A DNA stretch of 64,000 nucleotides from Fischerella sp. PCC 9431 (lineage in GTDB: Bacteria; Cyanobacteriota; Cyanobacteriia; Cyanobacteriales; Nostocaceae): assembly GCF_000447295.1 (NCBI RefSeq), contig NZ_KE650771.1:4354282-4418281 (forward strand). The letters are read 5' to 3'. The notes beneath the pieces are model-generated. The model had not been told where the DNA came from. It did not search any database and worked only from the letters and a program-made list of their open reading frames with translations. Below are positions 40,471-49,109 of this stretch, in pieces. How positions within the stretch are numbered: position 1 is the first letter of the stretch; the number at the start of each line of letters is the position of its first letter. The position numbers and the translations under genes are program-made.

Positions 40471-40753
40471 AAATATTGGGGATTGGGGATTGGGGATTGG
40501 GGAAAGAATATTAAATTATATTTGTGTTAAATAACATAATGAGTGTCTCAATTAAAAATAAGTACGTGAACTACCTACACCGCAATCCAAAATCCTGTTA
40601 GCGGATGACCAACGACAAATGACTACCCTGATTTAATCTTGGCTTTGAGACTGTTTTAACATAAAAGCCAAGGAAGCATTGCAAACAGTATTCATGTTTG
40701 TAGTAAGCACTTTAGTACTTGAATATTTGAGGACTAAAGTCCTGACTACAAAC
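40471..40753. repeat. GGGGATT heptamers and an inverted repeat
   Basis: GGGGATTGGGGATTGGGGATT-type heptamers at about 40475-40503 lie before ssb. Farther on GTTTGTAGTAAGCACTTTAGT (40696-40716 region) faces ACTAAAGTCCTGACTACAAAC (40733-40753), an imperfect inverted repeat of a GTTTGTAGTAAGGACTTTAG family I recall as dispersed in such genomes. The rest of the 365-bp gap has no gene. Confidence 0.8.
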
Positions 40754-40815
40754 AAATTGACCCAATTGAGTATTTGATTCTACAATATTTTAGTACTAAC
40801 GTACCATATATATCT

Positions 40816-42072
40816 TCAAGTTTTGACATGGGCAGGGAAAAGACCGTAGGCGACTAACTTTGCTGGTAATTCGCGCAACCAAGGTAAGCGTAACCAAACA
40901 GGTAACTGTAATAATTGATTTGAATTGAGAACACGGGCAAATATGCGCTGTTGGATCAAAGACTGAAATGCTTGGATGACGCGGGTTGGTAATTCTCTTT
41001 GGCGTTGAACTTTTGCTAGTTGCTGTAATTCCACATGTCCTTGCTTCAATGGTTGACTCAAGACATTAGCAGTCACAACAGCATCTTGAATCGCATAATT
41101 GATCCCAACTCCACCAACAGGGGACATAATATGGGCAGCATCACCAATCAACAGTAATCCAGGACGATACCAACGAACTAAGCGGCTAGATTCTACTGAA
41201 AGGAAAGCAATCTGTGACCAATCTTGGAGATTTTGAACGCGGTCTTGTAATTCAGGGACTATCTCTACAATAGACTTTCTCAAAGCTTCTAGCCCAGCCG
41301 TACGAATTTCTTGATATTCCCCCTTGGGAATCACATAAGCCATTTGCCATTGATCGGCGCGATCGAGCATAACAATAATATGACCACAACCGATGCGCCC
41401 CATTCCTCCTTCAAAATCTTCTGGTTGTTTGGGTAAACGGAACCACAGCACATCCATTGGTGGTGAAGTTTGGATAGATTCAAAACCACCCAACTGACGT
41501 AAGTGTGAGTGACGTCCGTCTGCACCTACCGTCAAAATTGCTTTAACTTCGTGCCAACCACCATGTCCACGATAGCGCACACCCCGAACTACTCCATCTT
41601 CTTCTATTAATTCTTGGACATTTGCACCCATAACTAACTGAAAATTTGGGTACTTTTGGGCTTCGGTGGTAATAAACTCCAAAAATCTCACTTGTGGAAG
41701 CATCGTTATGTAGGGATAACGGGTTTTTAGGTGGCTAAAATCAGCTAAAGTAACACTAGCTTCTGGAGTCTGAACACTAATTTGGCGCATCTTAGCATGA
41801 GGAAGTTGTAGCAACTTTTCAGCCAAGCCCAATTCCTCCATAATTTCCATCACCGATGGGTGAATGGTGTCTCCCCGAAAGTCGCGGTCAAAATCTTTGT
41901 GTGCTTCCAATAACATAACGTCAATACCTTGACGCGCTAACAGTAAAGCCAGAACAGCACCTGCTGGGCCACCACCAACAATGCAACAATTTGTAGTTTG
42001 TACGTCTAAAATGTCATGGGTAGGAGTCGGCGTCTCTTGAGGTGAAGAATTTGAGGTAAGATGAGAAGCCAT
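40816..42072 (-). CDS. FAD-dependent monooxygenase/oxidoreductase
   Basis: Protein of 418 aa of the UbiH/PHBH-like flavoprotein hydroxylase family. Dinucleotide motif CCIVGGGPAGAVLALLLARQ near the N-terminus, the DG motif GADGRHSHLR, and GDAAHIMSPVGGVGINYAIQ for FAD binding. ATG at 42072 is chosen over TTG at 42102. Substrate unknown; neighbours are unrelated. Soluble or peripheral. Confidence 0.88.
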   Translation of the reverse strand: MASHLTSNSSPQETPTPTHDILDVQTTNCCIVGGGPAGAVLALLLARQGIDVMLLEAHKDFDRDFRGDTIHPSVMEIMEELGLAEKLLQLPHAKMRQISVQTPEASVTLADFSHLKTRYPYITMLPQVRFLEFITTEAQKYPNFQLVMGANVQELIEEDGVVRGVRYRGHGGWHEVKAILTVGADGRHSHLRQLGGFESIQTSPPMDVLWFRLPKQPEDFEGGMGRIGCGHIIVMLDRADQWQMAYVIPKGEYQEIRTAGLEALRKSIVEIVPELQDRVQNLQDWSQIAFLSVESSRLVRWYRPGLLLIGDAAHIMSPVGGVGINYAIQDAVVTANVLSQPLKQGHVELQQLAKVQRQRELPTRVIQAFQSLIQQRIFARVLNSNQLLQLPVWLRLPWLRELPAKLVAYGLFPAHVKT

Positions 42073-42220
42073 AACAAAATTCCCCAATGTGCTTTCTTCC
42101 AAGGTAGTGTGGCTGCGATCGTAAAAGCTATTTTTTTAACTTTTCGTAGCCACTACAAGCGTGTATCATGAGCGCTTAAGCCTAAGTATGTTTTGTCATT
42201 TGTTGAAAATTATTAACGAA

Positions 42221-42248
42221 TGACAAATGACCCTTGACAAATGACCCT
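42221..42248. repeat. 14-bp direct repeat at the UgpC-like start
   Basis: TGACAAATGACCCT occurs twice in a row (42221-42234 and 42235-42248). It runs into the upstream TTG start candidate of the ABC ATPase gene, which argues against that start. Confidence 0.85.
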
Positions 42249-42268
42249 TGACCATTGCTGAAAAACTC

Positions 42269-43555
42269 GTGGCGCAAGTAAATTTAGAAAACGTTTATAA
42301 AAGTTTTCCTCCTCGTCGAGGAGAAAGTGTTACTTCTCAAACCCAACTGGTACTGAATGGGGAGAAAAAAGAAACAACCGCCTCAAAACCTGGAGAGAGT
42401 ATAAATGTTTTGCGGCGAATCAACCTCACTGTAGCAGATGGTGAATTTATGGTGCTGGTGGGGCCTTCTGGTTGTGGTAAAAGCACCTTGCTGCGGTTAA
42501 TTGCTGGTTTGGAAACAATGACAGGAGGCAATATTTGGGTAGGCGATCGCTTAGTGAATGATCTTCCCCCCAAGGAACGAGATATTGCTATGGTGTTTCA
42601 AAATTACGCCCTCTATCCCCATATGTCTGTATATGACAATATTGCTTTTGGACTCAGACGGCGACAATTGGCGAACGGCGACAATTCCAAATTTGGTGAA
42701 AATCTCCTCGTAGGTGTGACAAGAAATTTACCCAAGGGACTCCGTTATCTTTCTGAGAAAGAACGGACAGTCAATGAACAAGTAAAATATGTTGCCCAGT
42801 TATTACAAATCGAAGGACTATTAAATCGTTTACCCAAACAATTATCGGGGGGACAAAGACAACGGGTAGCTTTAGGAAGGGCGATCGCACGCAACCCCCA
42901 AGTTTTTCTCATGGATGAACCGCTTTCTAACCTCGATGCGAAACTACGCGCCGAAACCCGCGCCCAAATTGTCAAACTGCAACGCCAACTAGGGACAACG
43001 ACAATTTACGTTACCCACGATCAAACAGAAGCGATGACGATGGGCGATCGCATTACAATTTTGAATCAAGGTCAAATTCAACAAGTTGCCCAACCTTTAG
43101 AACTGTATAATCATCCCGCGAATCTGTTTGTAGCTGAATTCATTGGTTCACCGCCAATGAATTTTATTCCAGTCCAATTTCATGCGCCTTTACTAATTAC
43201 TAACGGTGATTTTCGACTCACCTTACCCGAATTTTGGGGCAATGCTTTAAAAAAGTACGACGGACGCACTCTAATTTTAGGTATCCGTCCAGAACATTTT
43301 ATTTTGAGTGTCCCAGCTACCAAAAATCTACCCGTACAAGTCGAATTAGTAGAAAATCTCGGCAATGATAGTTATTTATCTACCAAAATTCTCGGTTCTA
43401 GTTTCCAACAACCTGTGACTACCTCTGGCAATTCTTTGCAAGTGCGAGTTCCGCCAGAAAGAATAGTAAATGTGGGCGAACAACTATGGTTATCTCTAAC
43501 AGCAGAAAAACTCCACTTTTTTGATCCAGAAACAGAATTGGCGATTTTTCCTTAA
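42269..43555 (+). CDS. UgpC/MalK-type sugar ABC transporter ATPase with inserts
   Basis: Protein of 428 aa. Walker A GPSGCGKSTLLRL, signature LSGGQRQRVALGRAIA, Walker B VFLMDEPLSNLDA, D-loop and H-loop TIYVTHDQTEAMTMG, and a C-terminal TOBE regulatory domain. Two inserts are seen against MalK: about 35 residues after NVYKSFPP and about 35 between LRRRQ and VKYVAQLLQI. GTG at 42269 (reads AQVNLENVYKSF, the family start) is preferred; a TTG at 42248 lies inside a 14-bp direct repeat. Energises import of sugars or glycerol-phosphate-like solutes; partners are elsewhere. Confidence 0.88.
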   Translation: MAQVNLENVYKSFPPRRGESVTSQTQLVLNGEKKETTASKPGESINVLRRINLTVADGEFMVLVGPSGCGKSTLLRLIAGLETMTGGNIWVGDRLVNDLPPKERDIAMVFQNYALYPHMSVYDNIAFGLRRRQLANGDNSKFGENLLVGVTRNLPKGLRYLSEKERTVNEQVKYVAQLLQIEGLLNRLPKQLSGGQRQRVALGRAIARNPQVFLMDEPLSNLDAKLRAETRAQIVKLQRQLGTTTIYVTHDQTEAMTMGDRITILNQGQIQQVAQPLELYNHPANLFVAEFIGSPPMNFIPVQFHAPLLITNGDFRLTLPEFWGNALKKYDGRTLILGIRPEHFILSVPATKNLPVQVELVENLGNDSYLSTKILGSSFQQPVTTSGNSLQVRVPPERIVNVGEQLWLSLTAEKLHFFDPETELAIFP

Positions 43556-43556
43556 A

Positions 43557-43650
43557 TCCGCCTAGCGGAAGTCAAGGGTCAAGCGTTAGTGGTTGGTTTT
43601 GTGTTGTCCCCCTTGTCTCCCTTGTCCCCCGTGTCCTCCTTGTCTCCCAA
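43557..43650. repeat. Short hairpin and CCCCTTGTCTCC repeats, convergent junction
   Basis: TCCGC (43557-43561) pairs with GCGGA (43565-43569) just after the ATPase stop codon. Then a CCCCCTTGTCTCCCTTGTCC-type block (43606-43650) fills the gap to cysS. The 9-mer is the same family as before groES. Confidence 0.7.
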
Positions 43651-45093
43651 TTATCCCCTATGCCAACGTGTACCCTCACGGCTATCGATTAAAGTAATAC
43701 CTTGGGCTTGCAATTCATCGCGGATGCGATCGGCTTCGGCAAAATTCTTTGCTTTTCTGGCTTCTTGGCGTTTTTGAATTAACTCCTCGATTTCTGCTTC
43801 AGTAATACCTGATCCTTGGGTTGTTTCTTCTGTAACTTTGGCTTCTAAACCTAAAACCCCAGCTAAGGTAACCAGAGTCTGCCATTGTTTCGCTAATTCT
43901 TTCGGTGGTGTTTCGGTTTTACCTTCATGCACCAATAAATTACCTTCCCGGCGTAATTCTTTGGCGAGTTCAAATAGTACTGCTAGGCTACCAGAAAAGT
44001 TAAAGTCGTCATCTCCTGATTCTTCAAACCTTTTGATGATTTCTTTGTCTAAGTGATTTCCGTCGTTAGCAAAGCCAAGTTTTTGACCGTGTTCATAGCC
44101 GAAGAGTAAACCTTCTTTGAGGGTTTTCCAACTACTTTCAGCAGTGGCGATCGCTTCATCGGTAAAATCTAGTGGTTTGCGATAGTGGGCTTGCAAGACA
44201 AAGTAGCGCACCGCCATTGGATCAACCGGACGATCTAATAATTCTCGAATGGTAGTAAAGTTGCCCAGAGACTTAGACATCTTTTTACCATCTACCATAA
44301 CCATGCCGTTATGCATCCAGTAGTGTGCTAGGGGTTTATTAATAGCACCTTCTGATTGGGCTATTTCATTTTCATGGTGAGGGAAAATTAAATCACCACC
44401 GCCACCATGAATATCGATTGTTTCACCCAGTTGCGATCGAATCATCGCTGAACATTCAATGTGCCATCCGGGACGACCTTTACCCCAAGGTGAATCCCAA
44501 GCTGGTTCTCCTGGTTTAGCTGCTTTCCATAACGCAAAATCAAAAGGGTGCTGTTTTTTACTTTCCTGATCTTCGGCATCTACTCTGCCACTAGCACCAG
44601 CTTGCATTTGTTCTAGTTCTCGCCCAGATAGCTTGCCATAAGTAGGAAAGCGCTCAACTCTGTAGTACACATCACCATTAGCCGCGTAAGCGTAATCTTT
44701 TTCTACTAAAGCTTGAATCATGGCATGGATTTCGGGAATATGTTCGGTTGCACGAGGATATTCATCCGCATCCACGACGTTTAAACGACGGATATCTTCA
44801 AAATAAGCATCTATAAAACGATGTGACACCGTTTCCATCGTTGTACCTTGTTCTCTGGCACGGTTGAGAATCTTATCGTCAATATCGGTAAAATTCTGAA
44901 TGTAACGCACTTGATAACCGCGCCATTGCAGATAACGACGTATAGTATCCCAAACTATGTAGGAACGAGCATGACCCAAATGGCAATAGTCATACACCGT
45001 CACGCCGCAGCAATACATCTTAACTTTTCCAGGCTCAATAGTTTCCAAAGGTTCTTGGCGACGAGTAAGGGTATTGTAAACAGTTAGGGTCAT
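43651..45093 (-). CDS. cysS: Cysteinyl-tRNA synthetase
   Basis: Protein of 480 aa, class Ia. Zinc/active-site start KMYCCGVTVYDYCHLGHARS (HIGH-like HLGH), WHIECSAM, and KMSKSLGNF. The C-terminal anticodon-binding part ends with IDSREGTRWHRG. It charges tRNA-Cys. ATG at 45093 (MTLTVYNTLTRRQEP) matches the family start; an earlier start at 45123 adds ten unsupported residues. Confidence 0.97.
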   Translation of the reverse strand: MTLTVYNTLTRRQEPLETIEPGKVKMYCCGVTVYDYCHLGHARSYIVWDTIRRYLQWRGYQVRYIQNFTDIDDKILNRAREQGTTMETVSHRFIDAYFEDIRRLNVVDADEYPRATEHIPEIHAMIQALVEKDYAYAANGDVYYRVERFPTYGKLSGRELEQMQAGASGRVDAEDQESKKQHPFDFALWKAAKPGEPAWDSPWGKGRPGWHIECSAMIRSQLGETIDIHGGGGDLIFPHHENEIAQSEGAINKPLAHYWMHNGMVMVDGKKMSKSLGNFTTIRELLDRPVDPMAVRYFVLQAHYRKPLDFTDEAIATAESSWKTLKEGLLFGYEHGQKLGFANDGNHLDKEIIKRFEESGDDDFNFSGSLAVLFELAKELRREGNLLVHEGKTETPPKELAKQWQTLVTLAGVLGLEAKVTEETTQGSGITEAEIEELIQKRQEARKAKNFAEADRIRDELQAQGITLIDSREGTRWHRG

Positions 45094-45227
45094 AACACAG
45101 TAATACTTAATTGAGATACGCAATAATAGGTTTAAGCAACTGGGACGTTAATCCAGCATCCCTATGCTAGTGTTTTATGGACTCTCTACGCTACATTCTT
45201 TAGTTTGACTCATTTGATGGCAGTGTT

Positions 45228-46370
45228 ATGCAAGCAGCTACTTCTGAATCTCATCCAATGGAAGCCCCAAAACAAGGATTACCCGTAACAATTATTACTG
45301 GTTTTCTTGGTAGTGGCAAAACAACTTTACTCAATCATATCTTGAGCAATCAGCAGGGTTTAAAAACTGCTGTTTTAGTCAATGAATTCGGTGAAATTGG
45401 CATCGACAACGAGTTAATTATCTCCACTGACGACGATAATAATATGGTGGAATTAAGTAACGGTTGTATATGTTGCACTATTAATAATGATTTAGTCGAT
45501 GCCGTTTACAAAGTTTTAGAACGTCAAGAAAATATAGATTATCTCGTTGTAGAGACAACTGGACTCGCAGATCCGCTACCAGTGGCTTTAACATTTCTTG
45601 GCACAGAATTACGAGATTTAACTCGTCTTGATTCGATTATCACTGTTGTAGATGCGGCAAATTATAGCCTAGATTTATTTAATTCTCAGGCAGCTTATAG
45701 TCAAATTGCCTATGGTGATGTAATTCTGTTGAATAAGACAGATTTAGTGTCTCAGACAGAATTAGAAACACTAGAAACTAAAATTCGTGAAGTGAAAGAA
45801 GGTGCGAGAATTATTCGTACCAACAAAGCACAAGTACCATTACCTTTAATTCTCAGTGTGGGTCTGTTTGAGACAGACAAGTATTTTGACACCGCCGAAG
45901 CACATACTCACGATCATCATCACGACCATGATCATGATCACGATCATTCAGAATGCGGTCACGACCATCACCACGATCATGATCATTCAGAATGCGGTCA
46001 CGATCATCACGACCATGATCATCATCATCACCATCATTCCCATCATTTGGAAAATGATGGCTTTACCTCACTATCTTTTGAGAGTGAAAAACCCTTTGCA
46101 ATCAGGAAATTTCAGTATTTCTTAGATAACCAACTTCCTGATAATATTTTTCGCGCTAAGGGGATTATGTGGTTTGATGAAAGTCCCAAGCGACATATTT
46201 TTCACCTTTGCGGTAAACGCTTTACTCTAGATGACGAAGAGTGGAAAGGTGAAAAGAAAAATCAGTTGGTACTAATTGGTCAAAATTTAGATCATGAAAA
46301 GTTGCGAGAACAATTAGAAAACTGTTTATGTATTCCTTCTACAACTCGCGGTAAAGGGTTTGGGAAGTAG
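45228..46370 (+). CDS. CobW/COG0523 GTPase with His-rich insert
   Basis: Protein of 380 aa. Walker A GFLGSGKTTLLNH, metal motif GCICC (CxCC), and NKTD for guanine, then a His/Asp-rich segment (about 226-276) with about thirty His in a DHDH pattern interrupted by two SECGHDHH copies, and the CobW C-terminal domain. The family supplies metals, mostly zinc, to target enzymes. The His-rich loop suggests metal storage or buffering. No Zur-like operator was seen upstream. Confidence 0.9.
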   Translation: MQAATSESHPMEAPKQGLPVTIITGFLGSGKTTLLNHILSNQQGLKTAVLVNEFGEIGIDNELIISTDDDNNMVELSNGCICCTINNDLVDAVYKVLERQENIDYLVVETTGLADPLPVALTFLGTELRDLTRLDSIITVVDAANYSLDLFNSQAAYSQIAYGDVILLNKTDLVSQTELETLETKIREVKEGARIIRTNKAQVPLPLILSVGLFETDKYFDTAEAHTHDHHHDHDHDHDHSECGHDHHHDHDHSECGHDHHDHDHHHHHHSHHLENDGFTSLSFESEKPFAIRKFQYFLDNQLPDNIFRAKGIMWFDESPKRHIFHLCGKRFTLDDEEWKGEKKNQLVLIGQNLDHEKLREQLENCLCIPSTTRGKGFGK

Positions 46371-46373
46371 TCA

Positions 46374-46433
46374 TTGGTCATTGGTCATTGGTTATTGGTC
46401 ATTTGTTTTAAATAACTAAAGACTAATGACCAA
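46374..46433. repeat. ATTGGTC heptamers and inverted repeat, convergent junction
   Basis: TTGGTCATT occurs at 46374, 46381 and 46395; its complement AATGACCAA is at 46425-46433. They form a fold-back in the gap between the CobW and Rpn-family genes. The same heptamer fills the groES-groEL gap. Confidence 0.75.
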
Positions 46434-46470
46434 GTCCTCTTGGTGTGAGGAAACTCTGAATTAATTTTTC

Positions 46471-47289
46471 TTATTCTTGTGATTCTTCAGATTCTGAAAT
46501 CTTCAACTGTTCCAACTGTTCTACTGATAAACCTGTCAACTTTGCTATCATGTCTGTTGACATTCCCTCTCTGAGGAGGTTGACAGCAACGCGCTGAATT
46601 CCTTCTTGAATTCCTTCAGCCCGACCTTCAGCCCGACCTTGAACTCGACCTTCAGCCCGACCTTCATCAATTAAAGCTTGATAAGTTACTGACTCTTGCA
46701 TAAGTTCTTTTCGCAGCAACTGTTGAATTGTGTCTTTATTTAATACTAACCCAGCCAGGATGAATGTTGATGCTGCAATATTACTTTGTGTACGTTGGTC
46801 TTTAATAGTAGAAATTACTTGAGCGACTTGTCTGAGTGTTTCAGTACGGTCATTTGTCTGGCTCAAGACTGCAAAAGGTAATAAACCTGGAGATTCAAGA
46901 AATACACTCGTTGGTTGTTCCCATAAGCGAATGATATCAAACTCGTGATGAGTTCTTTCTAAAGTAAATGTATTTTGTTGTACTAGGTCAGAATTAGTTT
47001 TTTGGAGGTAAATGACGACTTGATTCATGCGTTTATTGGGAAAACGCCGATACACACGCAGTCGATAATCTGTCATCCGAAAGGGAATTTCGCTTTTGGG
47101 TTGAGTTTGAAATTCCAAATGAAGCACAACTTGATCCGATTGAAGTAATATTAGTGCGTCGGCACGAATCGGTTCAAGAGACAGTTCTGAGGGACTTAAC
47201 TCAGTGAGGGTTACTCGTTCTCCTAGTAGCCAACTGGCAAAATCACTTGAGAAATTTTCAGCAAGGAATTTACACAGATTATCGAACAT
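46471..47289 (-). CDS. Rpn-family nuclease-like protein (second copy)
   Basis: Protein of 272 aa. MFDNLCKFLAENFSSDFASW, then EPIRADALILLQSDQVVLHL, EFQTQPKSEIPFRMTDYRLR, and IRLWEQP. It is a paralogue of the protein at 21276 over the nuclease domain. The C-terminus differs: short E-G-R repeats (RAEGRVQGRAEGRAEGIQEG) then a helix-turn-helix-like IAKLTGLSVEQLEQLK, where the other copy has DUF4351. ATG at 47289 fits the family start. Confidence 0.82.
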   Translation of the reverse strand: MFDNLCKFLAENFSSDFASWLLGERVTLTELSPSELSLEPIRADALILLQSDQVVLHLEFQTQPKSEIPFRMTDYRLRVYRRFPNKRMNQVVIYLQKTNSDLVQQNTFTLERTHHEFDIIRLWEQPTSVFLESPGLLPFAVLSQTNDRTETLRQVAQVISTIKDQRTQSNIAASTFILAGLVLNKDTIQQLLRKELMQESVTYQALIDEGRAEGRVQGRAEGRAEGIQEGIQRVAVNLLREGMSTDMIAKLTGLSVEQLEQLKISESEESQE

Positions 47290-47361
47290 GAATAAGTCTG
47301 AAATGAAAGTAAAAAATAAAGAATACAGTATTAATAACACTTAAGACTTCATTTTCCCGAA

Positions 47362-47814
47362 ATGCGCGTCGTTATCCAACGAGTTAAATCATCTCAAGTC
47401 ACAGTTAATGGTGAAATTATCGGCAAAATAGGACAAGGGCTAAATTTGCTTGTCGGTATTGCTGAGACTGATACTGAAGCCGAAATTGACTGGATGGTAC
47501 GTAAATGTTTGGAATTAAGACTGTTTCCTGATCAAGAAGGCGGCGACAGATGGCAAAAATCTGTACAAGAGATTGGTGGTGAATTGTTAGTAGTCAGTCA
47601 GTTCACACTTTATGGGGATTGTCGTAAAGGACGACGACCTTCTTTTGACCGTTCCGCAACTCCTCAAACTGCTGAACATTTATATAACTGTTTTGTTGCT
47701 AAGTTACGCGAGAGTGGTTTAAGGGTCGAAACTGGTAAATTTGGGGCGATGATGCAAGTTGCTATTGAAAATAATGGCCCTGTAACCTTAATACTAGAGA
47801 AAGAAAATACATAA
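47362..47814 (+). CDS. dtd: D-aminoacyl-tRNA deacylase
   Basis: Protein of 150 aa, full length. [36 protein letters not shown] (catalytic SQFT) and [12 protein letters not shown] (cis-GP-like NGPVT) are diagnostic. It removes D-amino acids from tRNA in the cytoplasm. It starts 72 bp after the divergent Rpn gene. Confidence 0.97.
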   Translation: MRVVIQRVKSSQVTVNGEIIGKIGQGLNLLVGIAETDTEAEIDWMVRKCLELRLFPDQEGGDRWQKSVQEIGGELLVVSQFTLYGDCRKGRRPSFDRSATPQTAEHLYNCFVAKLRESGLRVETGKFGAMMQVAIENNGPVTLILEKENT

Positions 47815-47918
47815 GTGTTTACACATAGGCAATCAATCTCATTATTCTCTAGACTTATTGGTACTAAAAGATGAGAAGATATTAATTTAAACATCACAAA
47901 ACTTTAAATTCACTGATC

Positions 47919-48254
47919 ATGGCAAAAATTCAGTTTTCTAAAGGTATTGACGAAGACGTGATTCCAGAAGTGCGCTTGACGCGATCGCGGACTGGTGATA
48001 GTGGGACTGCAACGTTTATTTTTCAAAATCCGAAAGCATTAGATAGTGGCAATACTGAAGAGATCACTGGTATGTACATGATTGACGAAGAAGGGGAAAT
48101 TGTCACCCGCGAAGTCAAAGGTAAATTTATCAACGGTAAACCAGAAGCTTTAGAAGGTGTTTACGTAATGAAATCAAAAGAACAATGGGACCGCTTTATG
48201 CGGTTTATGGAAAGATATGCAAAAGAAAATGGCTTGGGATTTAATCAATCTTAA
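47919..48254 (+). CDS. psb28: Photosystem II assembly protein Psb28
   Basis: Protein of 111 aa. [56 protein letters not shown] and [20 protein letters not shown] fit Psb28 (PsbW) end to end. A peripheral cytosolic-side protein that binds CP47-containing assembly intermediates. No transmembrane helix. Confidence 0.96.
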   Translation: MAKIQFSKGIDEDVIPEVRLTRSRTGDSGTATFIFQNPKALDSGNTEEITGMYMIDEEGEIVTREVKGKFINGKPEALEGVYVMKSKEQWDRFMRFMERYAKENGLGFNQS

Positions 48255-48368
48255 GGAGTCATTGGTCATTCGTCATTAGTCATTAAATAACATAGGCACT
48301 TTAGTGGCTTAAAGGCACATTGGGCTAGAACTAATGACAAAGGACAAAAAACAAAGGACTAATGACTA

Positions 48369-48869
48369 ATGACTAATATCCCTCATTCAAATTCTCAAGT
48401 GTTGACGGTAACTTGCGCTGTAGTTACCGTTAGCGATACGCGTTCCGAATCAACAGATAAAAGTGGTCAGTTAATTCAACAATTACTCCGCGATGCTGAT
48501 CATACAATCGGAGCTTATACGATTATTAAAGATGAGCCAACCCAGATTCAAACAGAGTTAGAACGGCTGGGGAAGAATTCTGATTTAAATGCTGTAATTT
48601 TTAATGGTGGCACAGGTATTGCACCCAGAGATACCACCTATGATGCTATAGAAAAGCTATTAGAAAAAACTTTGCCTGGATTTGGCGAGTTGTTTCGCTT
48701 TTTAAGTTATCAAGAAATTGGTTCGCGAGCGATCGCATCTCGCGCTGTTGCTGGTGTTTATCAAAGTAAGTTAATCTTTTCTGTTCCTGGTTCTAGCAAT
48801 GCAGTAAGACTAGCGATGGAAAAATTGATCTTACCAGAACTAAGCCATTTGGTTAGTTTGTTGCGATGA
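48369..48869 (+). CDS. moaB: MoaB/MogA family molybdopterin protein
   Basis: Protein of 166 aa. AVVTVSDTRSESTDKSGQLI, NAVIFNGGTGIAPRDTTYDA and FSVPGSSNAVRLAME are typical. The family adenylylates molybdopterin before metal insertion. Whether it is MoaB or MogA in activity cannot be told from the sequence. Preceded by short AATGAC/ATTGGTC repeats. Confidence 0.9.
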   Translation: MTNIPHSNSQVLTVTCAVVTVSDTRSESTDKSGQLIQQLLRDADHTIGAYTIIKDEPTQIQTELERLGKNSDLNAVIFNGGTGIAPRDTTYDAIEKLLEKTLPGFGELFRFLSYQEIGSRAIASRAVAGVYQSKLIFSVPGSSNAVRLAMEKLILPELSHLVSLLR

Positions 48870-49109
48870 ACGGGGATCAAAAAATAGGAAGCGGGGGTCG
48901 AGAATTTTATGCTTGGTTATGCGATTTATCCGTGATTGGCTGGTGATTAGCTATGTTTGAAACTTAAGCGACCGCACTCCTAGTAAAAGCCATTCTCAAT
49001 CTCTCACCTGTGATTTTAGAATGCAATATCAGTTTCATCACGCACGTTTTTAGTTATTTTTGTTAAGGGAGTAAGTTTAGTAAATTTTGTTAGTAGAACA
49101 AATAATTAA

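Noticed and set aside
45856-46125. Second frame inside the CobW gene
   Set aside because: An alternative-frame reading of the His-codon repeats (Ile/Thr/Met-rich); no start signal and fully inside a well-supported gene.
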